Below, piece by piece: positions 1 through 8,399 of a stretch of DNA of 64,000 bases (position 1 is its first letter; each line of letters opens with the position of its first letter). The DNA comes from an uncultured Oscillospiraceae bacterium. Lineage in GTDB: Bacteria > Bacillota > Clostridia > Oscillospirales > Ruminococcaceae. The DNA is taken from NCBI GenBank assembly GCA_934444765.1, contig CAKSDC010000002.1, forward strand, positions 115,220-179,219, in the 5' to 3' direction. A program made the position numbers and the translations under genes. The notes beneath the pieces are model-generated. The model had not been told where the DNA came from, did not search any database, and saw only the letters and a list, made by a program, of their open reading frames with translations.

Positions 1-404
1 CTACTCATAAACCAAGATATCTTATGGGTGTAGGTACACCTTCTAATATAATAGAGGGCGTAGCTCGTGGTGTGGATATGTTCGACTGTGTTATGCCAAG
101 TCGTAACGCTCGACACGCTACAGTGTTCACATGGAGTGGTATTATGCATCTAACTAACAAGTGCTACGAAACCGATAGCAAGCCTATAGACGAACAGTGC
201 GACTGTCCAGTATGCAGAAACTTTTCAAGAGCGTATATTAGACACCTATTCAAAGCACAAGAACAGCTTGCAGGTCGTTTAGCGGTTATGCATAACCTAT
301 ACTTCTACAACACCTTAGCGGAAAAAATTCGTAACGCTTTAGATGAGGGTTCTTTTGAAGACTTTAGAAAGCAATACTCTCAACTTCTTGCTACAAGAAT
401 ATAG
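1..404 (+). CDS. tgt: Queuine/preQ1 tRNA-guanine transglycosylase, C-terminal part
   Basis: This is the 3' end of Tgt, which exchanges guanine 34 for a 7-deazaguanine base in tRNAs with GUN anticodons. The reading frame is open from base 3 and continues off the left edge. Counting from the Met at base 24, the active-site loop with catalytic Asp is at residues 16-31 (VDMFDCVMPSRNARH). The zinc site follows as C59, C61, C64 and H90. The visible end agrees with the C-terminus of bacterial Tgt. The next gene starts 25 bp downstream on the same strand. Confidence 0.95.
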   Translation, partial: THKPRYLMGVGTPSNIIEGVARGVDMFDCVMPSRNARHATVFTWSGIMHLTNKCYETDSKPIDEQCDCPVCRNFSRAYIRHLFKAQEQLAGRLAVMHNLYFYNTLAEKIRNALDEGSFEDFRKQYSQLLATRI

Positions 405-429
405 TCTACACTTGTGAGGTGATATTTGT

Positions 430-921
430 ATGAAGTATACTTCTAACACTTTGGAAGACTTTAATATTCACGATACCGCATTAGTACAGTTTGGTTATCA
501 AGACGATGAGTGCATATTCATAGTAAATAGTTTTTGTGTAAAGTCTACTTGTAAAGACAATCCCAACGACTACGATATGCAAGTCGGTGACGGTCTAATT
601 AGATTTAAAGGTATAGAGTTCAAAGAGATGTGTTACAAAGGCTATAAACAGTATAATAGTAATCATCAGATAACCGACGTAGTAGTAGATAGATATATCA
701 ATCCATTCGATATAGACGGCGAAATTAGTAATATGATAGACTTAAACCCTGAAATATACAGTTGCGATAGTCTTGACAACGGCGACTATGTACTAACTAT
801 ACTCTGTGAAAAAGAAGTAATTCAACTTATAGTATCTTTCAATAGCGTGGCTATACAATGGAACTCTTTTGACGGCAAAGCATGGTATGTAAAGGAGAGT
901 AATCATGGAAATATGCAATAA
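430..921 (+). CDS. Hypothetical protein, 163 aa
   Basis: I do not recognise this family. The product is an acidic, soluble protein with alternating beta-type segments, no signal peptide and no membrane span. It is rich in Asp, Asn and Tyr, and its C-terminus ends just inside the next gene. An AGGTGAT ribosome site precedes the ATG. Its last 17 bases overlap the start of endonuclease V, so the two are probably translationally coupled. The size and beta-rich character resemble small cytosolic DUF or immunity-type proteins, but nothing in the sequence proves a function. Confidence 0.7.
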   Translation: MKYTSNTLEDFNIHDTALVQFGYQDDECIFIVNSFCVKSTCKDNPNDYDMQVGDGLIRFKGIEFKEMCYKGYKQYNSNHQITDVVVDRYINPFDIDGEISNMIDLNPEIYSCDSLDNGDYVLTILCEKEVIQLIVSFNSVAIQWNSFDGKAWYVKESNHGNMQ

Positions 922-1630
922 ATACTTATACGACCTAAACTATCACACAGAAGAATACTTCAACACTGTACAGAATACTCTATCTAAGCAGATATCTCTA
1001 CAGGATACTATAAGTATCCAAGATATTAACTCCGTTGCAGGTGTGGACTTAGCCTATTGGAACTATCAAGGTAAAGAATACGCCGTATGTTGCATAGTGG
1101 TATTAGACTATAATACTCATCAAGTTATCGAAAAGCAGTATTCTTATGGTGAAATTACTGTTCCTTATATAGCAGGATATCTGGCATTTAGAGAACTTCC
1201 TCTAATAGTACAAACCGTTAAAAAGTTAAATACTACTCCTGATGTATTCATGTTCGACGGTAACGGATATCTACACCCTCGCCATATGGGAATAGCTACA
1301 CATTCTTCATATATACTAAATAAGCCTACTATAGGAGTAGCTAAAACGTACTACAAGATTAACAGAGTGGATTTTACTATGCCTGATAATATTCTAAATG
1401 CCTATACTGACATATCCATAGACGGTACAGTATACGGCAGAGCCGTTAGAACTAACGTTGGAGTTAAACCTATATTCGTATCTTGTGGGAACTATCTATG
1501 CTTAGATACTGCTATGAAAGTAACGTTAAGTCTAATAAGTCCAAAAGATAGTAGACTACCTATTACTACTCGTCTTGCAGACTTAGAAACTCACACTATG
1601 CGTGAACAGTTAAAAAATACTATGCTTTAG
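905..1630 (+). CDS. nfi: Endonuclease V (deoxyinosine 3' endonuclease)
   Basis: Endonuclease V nicks DNA (and in some organisms RNA) near deaminated purines such as inosine. The 241-residue protein is close to the usual 220-240. The family motifs are clear: AGVDLAY with metal ligand D48, PYIAGYLAFRE with E97, MFDGNGYLHPRH with D118 and H124, and the C-terminal TTRLADLETH near residue 230. A good AAAGGAG site lies inside the end of the preceding gene, and the two overlap by 17 bp. A HAD phosphatase follows after 15 bp. Confidence 0.93.
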   Translation: MEICNKYLYDLNYHTEEYFNTVQNTLSKQISLQDTISIQDINSVAGVDLAYWNYQGKEYAVCCIVVLDYNTHQVIEKQYSYGEITVPYIAGYLAFRELPLIVQTVKKLNTTPDVFMFDGNGYLHPRHMGIATHSSYILNKPTIGVAKTYYKINRVDFTMPDNILNAYTDISIDGTVYGRAVRTNVGVKPIFVSCGNYLCLDTAMKVTLSLISPKDSRLPITTRLADLETHTMREQLKNTML

Positions 1631-1645
1631 AAAGGTCTTGATATT

Positions 1646-2293
1646 ATGGTAAAGTTAGTAATATTCGATTTAGACGGTACTCTAATAGATTCGTTAGAAG
1701 ATTTGGGTACTGCTATAAACGTATCGTTAGAAAAGATGGGTCTACCTACTCATAAAATGGAAAAGTTCAACTACTATGTAGGCAACGGTATTAAAAGACT
1801 CTGTGAACGTTCAGTAGGTGAACATATTGACAGAGCAGAAGAACTATATACTCTATTTGGCGAATACTATGGTTCTCACTATGCAGTATATACTAAACCT
1901 TATAGTCACATAGAAGAAGTTCTTAACCGTTTAAAAGCTGACGGAATTAAAATCGCCGTAGCAAGCAACAAAGCGGAAAACTTTGTGGTTAAAATAGTAA
2001 CCGAACTATTTCCTAACATAACCTTTGATAGCATTAAAGGTCAAACGGATACTCGTGACAAAAAACCTTGTCCAGATATAATATTCCAAACCATGGAAGA
2101 ATTAGGAGTATCTAAACAAGATACTATATTAGTAGGTGATAGCAACGTAGATATTCAAACTTCCAAAAATGCCGATATACCAAGTATAGGGTGTCTTTGG
2201 GGTTTCCGTGACTATCAAGAACTACATCAAGCAGGTGCTACAAAAATAGTCGCTGAACCTTTGGAACTAATAGACGCTATAGAGAGTATGTAA
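1646..2293 (+). CDS. HAD-family phosphatase, phosphoglycolate phosphatase-like
   Basis: This is a HAD hydrolase of the Gph/PpaX type, 215 residues. Motif I is FDLDGTLIDS with nucleophile D8 and acid/base D10. Motif II is the VASNK serine or nearby residue, motif III the lysine in KKPCPD, and motif IV GDSNVD. An alpha-helical cap of the phosphoglycolate phosphatase type lies between motifs I and II. The substrate cannot be read from the sequence: phosphoglycolate and pyrophosphate are the common choices for this subgroup. It is the last gene of the leading + strand group. Confidence 0.85.
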   Translation: MVKLVIFDLDGTLIDSLEDLGTAINVSLEKMGLPTHKMEKFNYYVGNGIKRLCERSVGEHIDRAEELYTLFGEYYGSHYAVYTKPYSHIEEVLNRLKADGIKIAVASNKAENFVVKIVTELFPNITFDSIKGQTDTRDKKPCPDIIFQTMEELGVSKQDTILVGDSNVDIQTSKNADIPSIGCLWGFRDYQELHQAGATKIVAEPLELIDAIESM

Positions 2294-2305
2294 ATATCTA
2301 CAAAG

Positions 2306-2333
2306 ATTGGGAAGTCGTTTAAGACCTCCCAAT
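2306..2333. terminator. Stem-loop between convergent genes
   Basis: The inverted repeat ATTGGGA-GTC / GAC-TCCCAAT has one A-C mismatch and lies between the convergent HAD phosphatase and leuB genes. There is no clear T run on either side, so termination efficiency is uncertain. It could serve both strands. Confidence 0.5.
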
Positions 2334-2361
2334 AGTTATATATGTACTATGTAAGTATATA

Positions 2362-3435
2362 CTATACTCTTGCAGAGATTAAGTCGCCCATTTCGGAGCA
2401 AGTAACAGCCTTCATACCCTCAGACATGATATCGCCTGTACGATAGCCTTCTTCAAGTACGACGTTTACTGCATTTTCGATAGCGTCAGCCTCTTTAGGC
2501 ATATCGAAGGAGTAACGTAACATCATAGCTACAGATAGTATAGTAGCTATAGGGTTAGCCTTATTTTGTCCTGCGATATCAGGTGCAGAGCCATGAATAG
2601 GTTCATATAGACCTAAAGAAGTTTCACCTAAACTTGCACTTGGTATCATACCTAAAGAACCAGTAATCATGCTTGCTTCATCGGATAGTATATCGCCGAA
2701 TAGATTTTCGGTAACTATTACGTCAAACTGAGCTGGATTTCTTACTAATTGCATAGCACAGTTATCTACTAAAGTATCTTCAAACTGTACATCAGGATTT
2801 AGTTCAGCATACTTATGAGCAATCTTTCTCCAAAGTCTTGAAGTATCTAATACGTTAGCCTTGTCTACAGAGTTTACTTTACCACGTCTTTTTTTAGCCA
2901 TGTCGAAAGCTACTTTCATAATACGTTCAACTTCATAATCGGAGTATGGCATAGTATCTATAGCAGTTTCCACGCCGTTTTCATCAGTAGTAGTGGAACG
3001 CTTTCCGAAGTATGCACCACCTATTAACTCTCTAACTATTACTAAGTCCAGACCGTTTTTAGTGATATCTTCTTTTAAAGGGCAAGCACTTGCTAAAGGT
3101 TGGAATAGCTTTGCAGGTCTAATATTAGCGAATAGTTTTAATGCTGAACGAAGACCTAATAGTCCCTTTTCTGGACGCTTATCACCTGCAAGTTTATCCC
3201 ACTTTGGACCACCTACAGCACCTAATAGTACGCTATCAGATGCTAAACAAGTATCTATAGTTTCTTGAGGTAGTGGACAACCAGCTTCATCTATAGCACA
3301 ACCACCCATTAGAACTTCCTTATAGTCGAAAGTATGACCGAACTTTTCGCCTACCTTGTCAAGAACCTTGATAGCCTCAGTAACTATTTCAGGACCTATT
3401 CCGTCGCCTTTAATTACTGCGATTTTCTTATTCAT
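2362..3435 (-). CDS. leuB: 3-isopropylmalate dehydrogenase
   Basis: LeuB oxidises and decarboxylates 3-isopropylmalate to 2-ketoisocaproate with NAD, the third step of leucine synthesis. The length of 357 residues is standard. The sequence shows GDGIGPE near the N-terminus, the AVGGPKWD loop, the VDNCAMQLVR substrate loop and the NAD-binding EPIHGSAPDIAG segment. A GGGAGG site precedes the ATG. It is the last gene of the ilvB-leuCD operon and is separated from leuD by three small genes that are not part of the pathway. Confidence 0.96.
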   Translation of the reverse strand: MNKKIAVIKGDGIGPEIVTEAIKVLDKVGEKFGHTFDYKEVLMGGCAIDEAGCPLPQETIDTCLASDSVLLGAVGGPKWDKLAGDKRPEKGLLGLRSALKLFANIRPAKLFQPLASACPLKEDITKNGLDLVIVRELIGGAYFGKRSTTTDENGVETAIDTMPYSDYEVERIMKVAFDMAKKRRGKVNSVDKANVLDTSRLWRKIAHKYAELNPDVQFEDTLVDNCAMQLVRNPAQFDVIVTENLFGDILSDEASMITGSLGMIPSASLGETSLGLYEPIHGSAPDIAGQNKANPIATILSVAMMLRYSFDMPKEADAIENAVNVVLEEGYRTGDIMSEGMKAVTCSEMGDLISARV

Positions 3436-3464
3436 TATAAAAACCTCCCATAAATTTTAAACTT

Positions 3465-3665
3465 TTATTTTAGAGTAATGCCCAACATTATAGTAGTATC
3501 GTTAATATTATTCCACACTGAATGTAGAACATTACTTTCTACTAAATAGCTTTCATTTTCATTAATTATAACTTCATCATCATCAAGTAGAACCTTAGCT
3601 TGACCTTTTATAACTACAAACAAGTGTTTGTGTTCATGACTATGATTTTTTATCATAAAATTCAT
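3465..3665 (-). CDS. Minimal cupin-domain protein (or detached cupin domain), 66 aa
   Basis: The product is little more than a cupin_2 core. It has a metal-type motif HSHEHKHLFVVIKG starting at residue 8 and a second motif with LHSVWN near residues 48-53. The N-terminal strands normally found before the first motif are missing. The start overlaps the end of the upstream GNAT gene by 26 bp, and an in-frame TAA lies two codons before the ATG, so a longer frame is not possible. Removing one A from the six-A run at 3646-3651 would fuse it to the GNAT protein. It may be an independent small cupin, or the tail of a GNAT-cupin protein. Confidence 0.6.
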   Translation of the reverse strand: MNFMIKNHSHEHKHLFVVIKGQAKVLLDDDEVIINENESYLVESNVLHSVWNNINDTTIMLGITLK

Positions 3666-4176
3666 CTTTTAATATAGCATAAGAAAATGTATCTTTCCAA
3701 ATAGGACTATTATTCTCATCAACAAACTTATAAGATGTTGCTTTATGATATCCTTCTCTACGCATACCTAAACGTTCTAATAAATGCCATGAACGTTCAT
3801 TAGTAGTATCAACATAAGCTATTATGCGTTTAGCATTTAAGTTTTTAAAAGCATAGTCCATAATAGCAAGTGAACTCTCTTTAGCGTATCCTAAACCTTG
3901 ATATTTCGCATTAAAAGTATATCCCAACTCAAAAGTATCAAAATGATGTTCGTTGTTAAAATATATCTTTCCTATAACCTTACTATTAGATTTTAGTACT
4001 ACCGCATAGAAGTTATCACTTTTAGAAAAGTTGATAGCCTCACTTTTGCACTGTTCTATAGTAAAAACATTATAAGGTTCATAGTATACCACGTTTTCAT
4101 CGGTCAAGATTTCCGATAAGTCTTCCCAATCGTCAGGAGTAAATTTTCTTATAATTAAGTTGTCAGTTTCAATCAT
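3640..4176 (-). CDS. GNAT N-acetyltransferase, RimJ/RimL type
   Basis: This 178-residue protein has the full fold of RimJ/RimL-like GNAT enzymes, which transfer acetyl from acetyl-CoA to an amine. The N-terminus matches the typical IRKFTPDDWEDL start. The acetyl-CoA loop region YQGLGYAKES lies near residues 93-102, followed by AYVDTTNERSWHLLERLG. The natural substrate is unknown. It is three bases from the upstream gene, with an AGAGG site, and overlaps the cupin ORF downstream. Its place inside a leucine operon is not explained by known leucine biochemistry. Confidence 0.85.
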   Translation of the reverse strand: MIETDNLIIRKFTPDDWEDLSEILTDENVVYYEPYNVFTIEQCKSEAINFSKSDNFYAVVLKSNSKVIGKIYFNNEHHFDTFELGYTFNAKYQGLGYAKESSLAIMDYAFKNLNAKRIIAYVDTTNERSWHLLERLGMRREGYHKATSYKFVDENNSPIWKDTFSYAILKDEFYDKKS

Positions 4177-4179
4177 AGA

Positions 4180-4674
4180 TTAATCCTCTAAGTATAAGCA
4201 ATTATCGTCTAATATAGCGTAGTAGTGGTCGTCTTCCCAAGGTGATATATCATCACGACCAAGATACAATAGTCTATCGCCACGAACGACAAAGGTTATA
4301 ATCTCTCCCCAGTCGCCCTCTCCATTTATAACGTAAGCGACCTCTTCACCTTGAGGGACTTCAACCAACATGGTTACGAACCAACAGTGGTTTAACACGT
4401 CTAAAGGAGTATCCAGTTGAGGAAGTACATAGTCTTCGACTTCCCCACCAAATAGATTGCAACACTTAACTATATTTTCACATATAGTATTAACCATATC
4501 GTTGGATAGTGAATTAAAGTGTTCAACACACTTTTCGGCATATGGTATTAGTGAACCGTCTTCTAAATATATAGAAAGTTCGTTATCACATTCGTTAGAG
4601 AATATAGCACTGTTGAACACACCCTCTAATACTGTACCGTCTTCGGAAAACTTTTGCAACCTGTTAATAGCCAT
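4180..4674 (-). CDS. Hypothetical protein, 164 aa, possibly DUF6985-like
   Basis: I do not recognise this family with certainty. It is a soluble, acidic protein without signal peptide or membrane span. The C-terminal half (GEGDWGEIITFVVRGDRLLYLGRDD) resembles small DUF proteins of the DUF6985 kind, but that is only an impression. Its ATG lies two bases after the leuD stop codon with no separate ribosome site, so it is probably read by translational coupling. The GNAT gene follows after three bases. Confidence 0.7.
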   Translation of the reverse strand: MAINRLQKFSEDGTVLEGVFNSAIFSNECDNELSIYLEDGSLIPYAEKCVEHFNSLSNDMVNTICENIVKCCNLFGGEVEDYVLPQLDTPLDVLNHCWFVTMLVEVPQGEEVAYVINGEGDWGEIITFVVRGDRLLYLGRDDISPWEDDHYYAILDDNCLYLED

Positions 4675-4676
4675 GA

Positions 4677-5162
4677 CTACTTATTCTTAATGGAGTTTAG
4701 CAGACCGCCAGCGTTGATGATATTTTGAATAAAGTCTGGAAATGGTTCTGCTTGATAGGTTTCATTCTTAGTTAGATTGGTAATAACGCCAGTATCGAAG
4801 TTTACTTCTACCTTATCGCCGTTTTCTATACGTTCGGAAGCCTCTTTACATTCAAGAATAGGTAGTCCAACGTTTATAGAGTTTCTATAGAATATTCTTG
4901 CAAAGGTAGTAGCTATAACACAAGATACTCCGCTTGCCTTAATGGATATAGGTGCGTGTTCTCTTGAAGAACCACAGCCGAAATTTTCAGTAGCTACTAT
5001 AATATCCCCTGATTTAACGTTTTTAACAAAGTCCTTATCGATATCTTCCATACAGTGTTGAGCTAACTCTTTGTGGTCAGCAGTGTTTAAGTATCTTGCA
5101 GGAATAATAACGTCGGTATCTACGTTAGCACCATATTTATGAACAGTTCCTAATGCTTTCAT
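4677..5162 (-). CDS. leuD: 3-isopropylmalate dehydratase small subunit
   Basis: LeuD is the small swivel-domain subunit that joins LeuC to isomerise 2- to 3-isopropylmalate. At 161 residues it is the short archaeal/clostridial form. Typical features are the N-terminal GANVDTDVIIPARYL, the substrate-binding FGCGSSREHAP loop near residues 59-69, and a C-terminus of DTGVITN type. An AGGAGG site precedes the ATG. It follows leuC after 18 bp. Confidence 0.96.
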   Translation of the reverse strand: MKALGTVHKYGANVDTDVIIPARYLNTADHKELAQHCMEDIDKDFVKNVKSGDIIVATENFGCGSSREHAPISIKASGVSCVIATTFARIFYRNSINVGLPILECKEASERIENGDKVEVNFDTGVITNLTKNETYQAEPFPDFIQNIINAGGLLNSIKNK

Positions 5163-5180
5163 AACTAAAAACCTCCTATA

Positions 5181-6443
5181 TTACATAACTTCAGAAACGT
5201 CTGAAATCTTGCCAGTAATAGCACTTGCAGCAGCGATTGCTGGACTTGATAAGTATACTTCACTTTCTACGTGACCCATTCTACCAACAAAGTTTCTGTT
5301 AGTAGTAGAAACGGCTCTTTCACCCTTAGCAAGTATGCCCATATGTCCACCAAGACATGGTCCACAAGTAGGTGTGGATACTACACAACCAGCCTCTACA
5401 AAAGCCTCTAAGAAGCCTTCTTTTAGTGCCTGTAAGTATACTTGTTGAGTAGCAGGGATTACTATACATCTAACGCCCTTAGCTACCTTTTTGCCCTTGA
5501 TTATTTCGTAAGCAGTCTTTAGGTCTTCGTAACGACCGTTAGTACATGAACCTATTACTACTTGGTCTATTTTGATATCGCCTACTTGGTCTATAGTCTT
5601 AGTGTTTTCTGGTAGGTGTGGGAATGCTACTGTAGACTTAATAGTAGAAAGGTCTATGTTGTAAGTCTGTTCATATATAGCGTCGTCGTCAGGTTCGTAG
5701 ATAGTGTATTCACGGTCTACTCTACCCTTTTGATATTCTATAGTCTTATCGTCCACTATGAATATACCATTTTTAGCACCAGCTTCTATAGCCATGTTAG
5801 CCATAGAAAATCTATCGTCCATAGATAGGTTATGAACACCTTCGCCTACAAACTCCATAGACTTATACAATGCACCGTCTACGCCTATCATACCTATAAT
5901 ATGTAGTATTACATCTTTACCGCTAACCCATCTATTTAGTCTTCCAGTTAGGTTGAACTTAATAGCAGATGGAACTTTAAACCATGCTTGACCTGTAGCC
6001 ATACCGCAAGCCATATCGGTAGAACCTACACCAGTAGAAAACGCTCCTAAAGCACCATAAGTACAAGTATGACTATCTGCACCTATAATACATTCGCCAG
6101 TAGCTACTATACCTTTTTCAGGTAGTAGGGCGTGTTCTATACCCATATTACCTACATCGTAGAAGTTTAATATATCGTACTTATTAGCAAAGTTTCTGGT
6201 CTGCTGAGTTAGAGTAGCAGACTTAATATCCTTGTTAGGAGTAAAGTGGTCCATAACCATGGATATCTTAGTCTTATCGAATACGGAAGTGAAACCGTTC
6301 TTTTCAAATTCGTTAATGGCTACTGGTGACGTAACGTCATTACCAAGAACCATATCAAGTTTACAGTTTATAAGCTGACCTGCTTTAACCTCATCTAATC
6401 CAGCGTGTTTAGCTAAGATTTTCTGTGTCATAGTCATACCCAT
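5181..6443 (-). CDS. leuC: 3-isopropylmalate dehydratase large subunit
   Basis: LeuC carries the [4Fe-4S] cluster of isopropylmalate isomerase. Cluster ligands are visible in GSCTNGR and in TCGPC near the C-terminus. The roughly 420-residue length matches the short clostridial and archaeal subfamily. I chose the ATG at 6443 because an AAAGGA site lies ten bases upstream. The TTG three codons earlier has no suitable site. It sits between ilvB (68 bp upstream) and leuD. Confidence 0.95.
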   Translation of the reverse strand: MGMTMTQKILAKHAGLDEVKAGQLINCKLDMVLGNDVTSPVAINEFEKNGFTSVFDKTKISMVMDHFTPNKDIKSATLTQQTRNFANKYDILNFYDVGNMGIEHALLPEKGIVATGECIIGADSHTCTYGALGAFSTGVGSTDMACGMATGQAWFKVPSAIKFNLTGRLNRWVSGKDVILHIIGMIGVDGALYKSMEFVGEGVHNLSMDDRFSMANMAIEAGAKNGIFIVDDKTIEYQKGRVDREYTIYEPDDDAIYEQTYNIDLSTIKSTVAFPHLPENTKTIDQVGDIKIDQVVIGSCTNGRYEDLKTAYEIIKGKKVAKGVRCIVIPATQQVYLQALKEGFLEAFVEAGCVVSTPTCGPCLGGHMGILAKGERAVSTTNRNFVGRMGHVESEVYLSSPAIAAASAITGKISDVSEVM

Positions 6444-6510
6444 AAAAATCAAATCCTTTCTATTAAAAAATATTTAAAAGTCTATTCAAGTAATCTTTTG
6501 ACTTCATATA

Positions 6511-8211
6511 CTAATCATCGATTATGATATCCATAATAGGTTCGTATACGCTTGCACCAGCAGGAACCATAGGTAATACGTTAATATCTCTGTCGATGTG
6601 ACAGTCTATTAAGCAAGGCTTACCACAAGTTAGAGCCTCTTTGAGTACTGGTTCGATATCGGACTTTTTAGTAATCTGTAAAGACTTAACTCCAAAAGCC
6701 TCACCAAGTTTTACAAAGTCGGTACCCTTTTCGATTACTGTTTGGGAGAACCTTTTACCATAGAATAGTCTTTGCCACTGTCTAACCATACCAAGAACGC
6801 TATTATTAAATACTAACTCTATTACTGGGATATTAAACTTTGCAAGTGTAGAAAGTTCTGTTAAGTTCATATAGAAAGAACCGTCGCCCGCTACGTTTAC
6901 TACGGTCTTATCAGGATTTCCAACCTTAGCACCTATAGAAGCTCCTAAACCATAACCCATAGTACCAAAACCACCAGAACTTGCAAAAGTACGAGGCTTT
7001 TTAAAGCTATAATATTCAGCAGTCCACATTTGATGTTGTCCAACTTCGGTAGTAAGAATAGCTTCACCATTAGTTAGTTTATCTAAAGTTTCTAATACGT
7101 CTTTAGGAAGTACTGCGTTAGTATCGTCAGCCTTTACAGGGTGCATAGTTAAAGGATATTCAGCCTTCCAAGACATAACGGTATTTAACCATTCAGTGTG
7201 GCTCTGTTGTGGTAACTTAGCGGTTATCTGTTGTAGTATGTAGGATAGGTCGCCTATTACGTGTTCGTCTACGGCGATATTTTTATTAATCTCTTTGCTA
7301 TCTATATCTATGTGAAGTATCTTTTGGTTGGACTTAAACGTATTAGTATTACAGCTAACTCTATCACTAAAACGAGAACCTAATACTATCATTAAGTCGC
7401 AGTCTGCTAAAGTAAGAGCGGAAGTCTTAGTACCGTGCATACCTAACATACCAATGTATCTGCTATCGGTGTTATCAAAAGCACACTGTCCCATTAAAGA
7501 TAGTGATACTGGAGCGTCTATCTTATATACAAACGCTTTCATATCGTCTACAGCGTCACAAGATACTACACCACCACCAGCGTATATATATGGCTTTTTG
7601 GAAGACTTTATTAGTTCTATAGCCTTATCTATTTGAGCATCTACTATATCGCTCTTAACGTATTGATAGCGTTTAACTGGAACGTTTTCAAACTTACAGA
7701 AGTTAGCGGTTACGTCTTTAGGAATGTCTATTAATACAGGACCTTTTCTACCTTCGTTAGCTACATAAAAAGCCTCTCTTATAGTGTTAGCAAGGTCTTT
7801 TACGTCTTTAACTATATAATTCTTTTTAGTAATAGGAGCGGTTATACTTTTAATATCAGCCTCTTGGAAACTGTCCAAGCCTAATAGACTGGTTGCTACG
7901 TTACCAGTTATAGCTACTAAAGGAATGCTATCCATATGAGCAGTAGCAATACCAGTAACTAAGTTAGTCGCACCCGGACCAGAAGTAGCTATTACTACGC
8001 CAGTCTTACCAGTAGTACGGGAATATCCATCTGCTGCATGGCAAGCGTTTTGTTCGTGTGAAGTTAATATGTGCTGTATCTTATCGCTATACTTATATAG
8101 TGCATCGTATATGTTTAATACTGCACCTCCTGGATAACCGAATACAGTGTCTACGCCTTGTTCCAAAAGACACTCTACAATAATGTCTGAACCATTAAGT
8201 TTCTTACTCAA
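6511..8211 (-). CDS. ilvB: Acetolactate synthase, large catalytic subunit
   Basis: IlvB condenses pyruvate with pyruvate or 2-ketobutyrate, the first common step of valine, leucine and isoleucine synthesis. At 566 residues it is full length. Visible features are FGYPGGAVLNIYD at the start, the catalytic glutamate in SHEQNACHAADGY, and the thiamine diphosphate/Mg motif GDGSF through FNNS near residues 440-470. The start is a TTG with an AAGGAGAG site. No regulatory subunit gene (ilvN/ilvH) is in the window. A 14-bp inverted repeat lies in the promoter region. Confidence 0.95.
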   Translation of the reverse strand: MSKKLNGSDIIVECLLEQGVDTVFGYPGGAVLNIYDALYKYSDKIQHILTSHEQNACHAADGYSRTTGKTGVVIATSGPGATNLVTGIATAHMDSIPLVAITGNVATSLLGLDSFQEADIKSITAPITKKNYIVKDVKDLANTIREAFYVANEGRKGPVLIDIPKDVTANFCKFENVPVKRYQYVKSDIVDAQIDKAIELIKSSKKPYIYAGGGVVSCDAVDDMKAFVYKIDAPVSLSLMGQCAFDNTDSRYIGMLGMHGTKTSALTLADCDLMIVLGSRFSDRVSCNTNTFKSNQKILHIDIDSKEINKNIAVDEHVIGDLSYILQQITAKLPQQSHTEWLNTVMSWKAEYPLTMHPVKADDTNAVLPKDVLETLDKLTNGEAILTTEVGQHQMWTAEYYSFKKPRTFASSGGFGTMGYGLGASIGAKVGNPDKTVVNVAGDGSFYMNLTELSTLAKFNIPVIELVFNNSVLGMVRQWQRLFYGKRFSQTVIEKGTDFVKLGEAFGVKSLQITKKSDIEPVLKEALTCGKPCLIDCHIDRDINVLPMVPAGASVYEPIMDIIIDD

Positions 8212-8238
8212 AAAAGAACACTCTCCTTATTATATAGA

Positions 8239-8267
8239 TTTATACTTTTTACCTAATGTCAAACCAA
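8239..8267 (-). promoter_or_regulatory. Candidate promoter of the ilvB-leu operon
   Basis: On the minus strand, TTGGTT (8262-8267) and TATAAA (8239-8244) are 17 bp apart, upstream of the ilvB ribosome site. The -35 box overlaps the right arm of the inverted repeat described separately. Other pairings are possible but have worse spacing. Confidence 0.45.
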
Positions 8268-8297
8268 AGGCTTAACTATTAGCTTGACATTAGGTAA
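8249..8297. repeat. 14-bp perfect inverted repeat upstream of ilvB
   Basis: The arms 8249-8262 and 8284-8297 are perfect complements (TTACCTAATGTCAA / TTGACATTAGGTAA), separated by 21 bases. Neither side carries a T run, so a terminator is unlikely. The position over the candidate promoter suggests an operator or a leader hairpin of the branched-chain operon. Confidence 0.6.
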
Positions 8298-8321
8298 GAA
8301 GTTAATTAATAGTATATTATT

Positions 8322-8360
8322 ATATAGAACGTCTAACGCATAGTATTAGACGCTCTATAT
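8322..8360 (-). terminator. Stem-loop downstream of the cohesin-like lipoprotein gene
   Basis: The arms ATATAGA-CGTCTAA and TTAGACG-TCTATAT form a stem of 14 paired positions with one mismatch and a nine-base loop. The stem is long but only AT-rich sequence follows, with no strict T run. Confidence 0.5.
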
Positions 8361-8399
8361 ATTAGTTTAAAGTTTAACTATTTATATTTAATAGTCTAT

